A DNA stretch of 6,414 nucleotides from Planctomycetota bacterium (GTDB taxonomy: Bacteria; Planctomycetota; Phycisphaerae; WQYP01), in the NCBI GenBank assembly GCA_021818565.1, contig JAKATV010000351.1, positions 1 to 6,414 of the forward strand, given 5' to 3'. The position numbers and the translations under genes are program-made. Shown here piece after piece: positions 4,039 to 6,414 of this stretch (position 1 is its first letter; each line of letters begins with the position of its first letter). The notes beneath the pieces are model-generated. The model had not been told where the DNA came from, did not search any database, and saw nothing but the letters and a program-made list of their open reading frames with translations.

Positions 4039-6414
4039 ATGTACGAACGTTTTACAGATCGCGCACGGAAAGTGATGGCTCTGGCCAATCAGGAGGCTCA
4101 GAGATTTAACCACGAATACATTGGTACCGAGCATATTTTGCTGGGTCTGGTTAAGGAAGGTTCCGGCGTTGGTGCGACGGTCCTGAAAAATCTGGATATC
4201 GACTTACGCAAGGTTCGCCTGGAAGTTGAAAAGCTGGTTAAGAGCGGACCGGATATGGTTACGATGGGGAAACTTCCGCAGACGCCGCGCGCCAAAAAGG
4301 TGATTGAATATGCGATTGAAGAGGCGCGAAATCTGGGCCACAATTATGTTGGCACGGAACATCTGCTGTTGGGACTGCTGCGTGAACGGGACGGCGTAGC
4401 TGCGCAGGTGCTGATGAATCTGGGCTTGAAACTGGAAGAGGTTCGCGAAGAAGTATTGAACCTGCTGGGTGCCGGGGTGGAAAGTGAAGGTTCATCTGAA
4501 AGCAAAGAAGGCGGCAAAACCAAGTCCCGCACGCCGGCGTTGGATTCGTTTGGGCGTGATCTGACGGAACTGGCGCGGGAAGGGACGCTGGATCCGGTGA
4601 TTGGGCGTAATAATGAAATTGAACGGGTTATTCAGATTCTTTGTCGGCGGACCAAGAACAATCCGGTTCTGCTGGGTGAAGCGGGCGTTGGGAAAACGGC
4701 GATTGTTGAGGGGCTGGCCCAGAAAATTATCGGAAACGATGTACCGGAAATTCTGGTGGACAAACGAATTGTGGTGCTGGACCTGGCCATGATGGTGGCG
4801 GGCACGAAATACCGCGGACAATTTGAAGAGCGTATCAAAGCGGTCATGAATGAAGTGCGGCGGGCCAAAAATGTGGTGCTGTTTATTGATGAACTGCACA
4901 CGCTGGTGGGCGCGGGCGGCGCGGAGGGGGCCATTGACGCCAGTAACGTGCTTAAGCCGTCGCTGGCGCGGGGTGAAATTCAGTGCATCGGCGCGACCAC
5001 GCTGGATGAATACCGGAAATATGTGGAAAAGGACAGTGCCCTGGAGCGGCGATTCCAGACGGTGATGGTGGAGCCACCCAACAAGGAAGAGGCTCTGGAG
5101 ATTCTGCGTGGTTTGCGGGATCGGTATGAAGCCCATCATCGCGTGCAGATTACCGATGAGGCGTTGCGGTCCGCTGTGGAGCTTTCCACACGGTACATAA
5201 CGGGCCGGTGCCTGCCGGATAAGGCTATTGATGTTATTGATGAAGCTGGAGCGCGGATTCGACTCAAAAGCATGACCAAGCCGCCCAATCTGACGGAAGT
5301 GGAAGAACAGATTGAGCGTTTGACCATGGAAAAGGATGAGGCCGTAAAAAATGCGGATTACGAACGAGCCGCGGAATTACGGGATCAGGCGGAAGCTCTG
5401 CGCCGCAAAAAAGATGAGGAGCAGAAGAAATGGCGTGAGCAGGCCAAGGAAGTCGACGGCGTGGTCGATGAAGAAACCGTTGCTGAAGTGGTCAGTAGAA
5501 TGACAGGTGTTCCATTGACGCGGCTGGAAAATGCTGAAGCATCCCGGCTGCTGGAATTGGAATCTGAACTGCATCGGCGCGTGATCAGTCAGGATGACGC
5601 GATTAAGGCGGTTTCCCGGTCAATTCGCCGTGCGCGTTCCGGGTTGAAAGATCCGAACCGTCCGATGGGGACATTTCTGTTCCTGGGACCTTCGGGCGTG
5701 GGTAAAACGCTGTTGTCCAAGGCGATTGCGGAGTTCATGTTCGGCAATGAGGCTTCTCTCATTCAGATTGATATGTCTGAATATATGGAGAAACACAATG
5801 TCAGCCGATTGATTGGCGCGCCTCCGGGGTATGTCGGTTATGAAGAAGGCGGTCAGCTTACGGAACGCATTCGCCGGCGGCCCTACGCGGTAGTGCTGCT
5901 GGATGAAATTGAAAAAGCCCATCCGGATGTGTTCAACATGTTGTTGCAGATCATGGAAGAAGGCCGTCTGACCGATAATGTCGGTCGGCAGGTTGACTTT
6001 AAGAACATCGTGCTGATTATGACCAGCAATATCGGCGCTGATCTGATAAAGAGCGGCGGCATTCAAGGCTTCGGCTACGGCAAGCGCGATCTGGATCAGA
6101 ATTTTGAACAGATGAAACGCGGTCTGCTGCGGGAAGTTGAAAAATTCTTCCGGCCGGAATTTATCAACCGTCTGGATGATACGATTATCTTCCGGCCGCT
6201 AAGCAAAGATGATCTGTATCGGATCATTGACATTGAAATCCAGAAGGTTACCAAACGACTCGTTGAGCAGGGTATCAAGCTGGAAACTACGCTGGCGGCC
6301 CATGATTTTCTGATTGAGAAGGGATACAACCCGGACTTTGGCGCTAGGCCCTTACGGCGCGCCATTGAACAATTTGTGGAAGATCCGTTGTCGGAATCCA
6401 TTCTGCGCGGTGAA
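4039..6414 (+). CDS. clpC: ATP-dependent Clp protease ATPase subunit ClpC, 3' end cut by window
   Basis: This is a hexameric Hsp100 AAA+ unfoldase that threads substrates into the ClpP chamber; 792 codons lie in the window without a stop. Two Clp N-terminal repeats cover about 4-70 and 82-143, and a Ser/Glu/Lys-rich linker about 144-166. ATPase domain 1 has Walker A GEAGVGKT (213-220), pore loop KYRG (257-260), Walker B D284 E285 and arginine-finger ERRF (336-339). A short UVR-type middle domain (about 425-460, core DYERAAELRDQAEAL) marks ClpC: ClpA lacks it, and ClpB has a much longer coiled coil. ATPase domain 2 has Walker A GPSGVGKT (550-557), pore loop GYVGY (597-601), Walker B D622 E623, RPEFINR (705-711) and sensor-2 GARPLRR (768-774). 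The putative ClpP-docking loop reads IQGFG (675-679). B. subtilis ClpC has 810 aa, so probably only a short tail is missing. The sequence is closest to planctomycete ClpC from memory. No adaptor or ClpP gene is visible. Confidence 0.97.
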   Translation, partial: MYERFTDRARKVMALANQEAQRFNHEYIGTEHILLGLVKEGSGVGATVLKNLDIDLRKVRLEVEKLVKSGPDMVTMGKLPQTPRAKKVIEYAIEEARNLGHNYVGTEHLLLGLLRERDGVAAQVLMNLGLKLEEVREEVLNLLGAGVESEGSSESKEGGKTKSRTPALDSFGRDLTELAREGTLDPVIGRNNEIERVIQILCRRTKNNPVLLGEAGVGKTAIVEGLAQKIIGNDVPEILVDKRIVVLDLAMMVAGTKYRGQFEERIKAVMNEVRRAKNVVLFIDELHTLVGAGGAEGAIDASNVLKPSLARGEIQCIGATTLDEYRKYVEKDSALERRFQTVMVEPPNKEEALEILRGLRDRYEAHHRVQITDEALRSAVELSTRYITGRCLPDKAIDVIDEAGARIRLKSMTKPPNLTEVEEQIERLTMEKDEAVKNADYERAAELRDQAEALRRKKDEEQKKWREQAKEVDGVVDEETVAEVVSRMTGVPLTRLENAEASRLLELESELHRRVISQDDAIKAVSRSIRRARSGLKDPNRPMGTFLFLGPSGVGKTLLSKAIAEFMFGNEASLIQIDMSEYMEKHNVSRLIGAPPGYVGYEEGGQLTERIRRRPYAVVLLDEIEKAHPDVFNMLLQIMEEGRLTDNVGRQVDFKNIVLIMTSNIGADLIKSGGIQGFGYGKRDLDQNFEQMKRGLLREVEKFFRPEFINRLDDTIIFRPLSKDDLYRIIDIEIQKVTKRLVEQGIKLETTLAAHDFLIEKGYNPDFGARPLRRAIEQFVEDPLSESILRGE

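Noticed and set aside
4492..5139. Minus-strand 215-codon open frame inside clpC
   Set aside because: It is antisense to the highly conserved first ATPase domain of ClpC, is rich in His, Arg and Phe, and has no recognisable family; a shadow of the real gene.

Overview
The window carries three protein genes and one tRNA gene, all on the + strand. It most likely comes from a member of the Planctomycetota, possibly the Phycisphaerae. That placement rests mainly on the ClpC protein. Its N-terminus opens with MYERFTDRARKVMALANQEA, and the second half of the first ATPase domain reads GRCLPDKAIDVIDEAGAR. Both match planctomycete ClpC as I remember it. No search was run, so the phylum is an inference. 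Base composition is moderately GC-rich in the genes and more mixed in the intergenic DNA.

Layout. Positions 35-1240 encode a ribonuclease D (3'-5' exoribonuclease with HRDC-type C-terminal region). Its frame is open to the window edge, so the true start is uncertain. Nine bases after its stop, 1250-3103 encodes a complete glutamine-dependent asparagine synthetase of the AsnB type. The two are probably one transcription unit, although no functional link is known to me. A 165-bp spacer holding a REP-like palindrome and short direct repeats follows. Then comes a tRNA-Lys(CUU) gene at 3269-3341 with its own recognisable sigma-70-type promoter and no encoded CCA.

Positions 3342-4038 hold about 700 bp without a credible gene. 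They contain a mosaic of small, degenerate tandem repeats. Three arrays have an exact 7-bp period (TGGAACC-, TCCATGA- and TTCTAAC-type units), one has a 9-bp period built on GATT, and one is a looser 9-10-bp CAGT series. The last ~170 bp look like the control region of the next gene, with a weak promoter candidate, a perfect 12-bp palindrome, further copies of its half-site, possible leader hairpins and a good Shine-Dalgarno sequence.

From 4039 to the window end runs a ClpC-type Hsp100 unfoldase, cut by the window edge after 792 codons. It has two Clp N-terminal repeats, two AAA+ modules and the UVR-like middle domain that separates ClpC from ClpA and ClpB. It would work with ClpP in regulated proteolysis. 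The most unusual material is the heptamer-repeat mosaic and the structured clpC leader. I see no sign of a new enzymatic or defence system.
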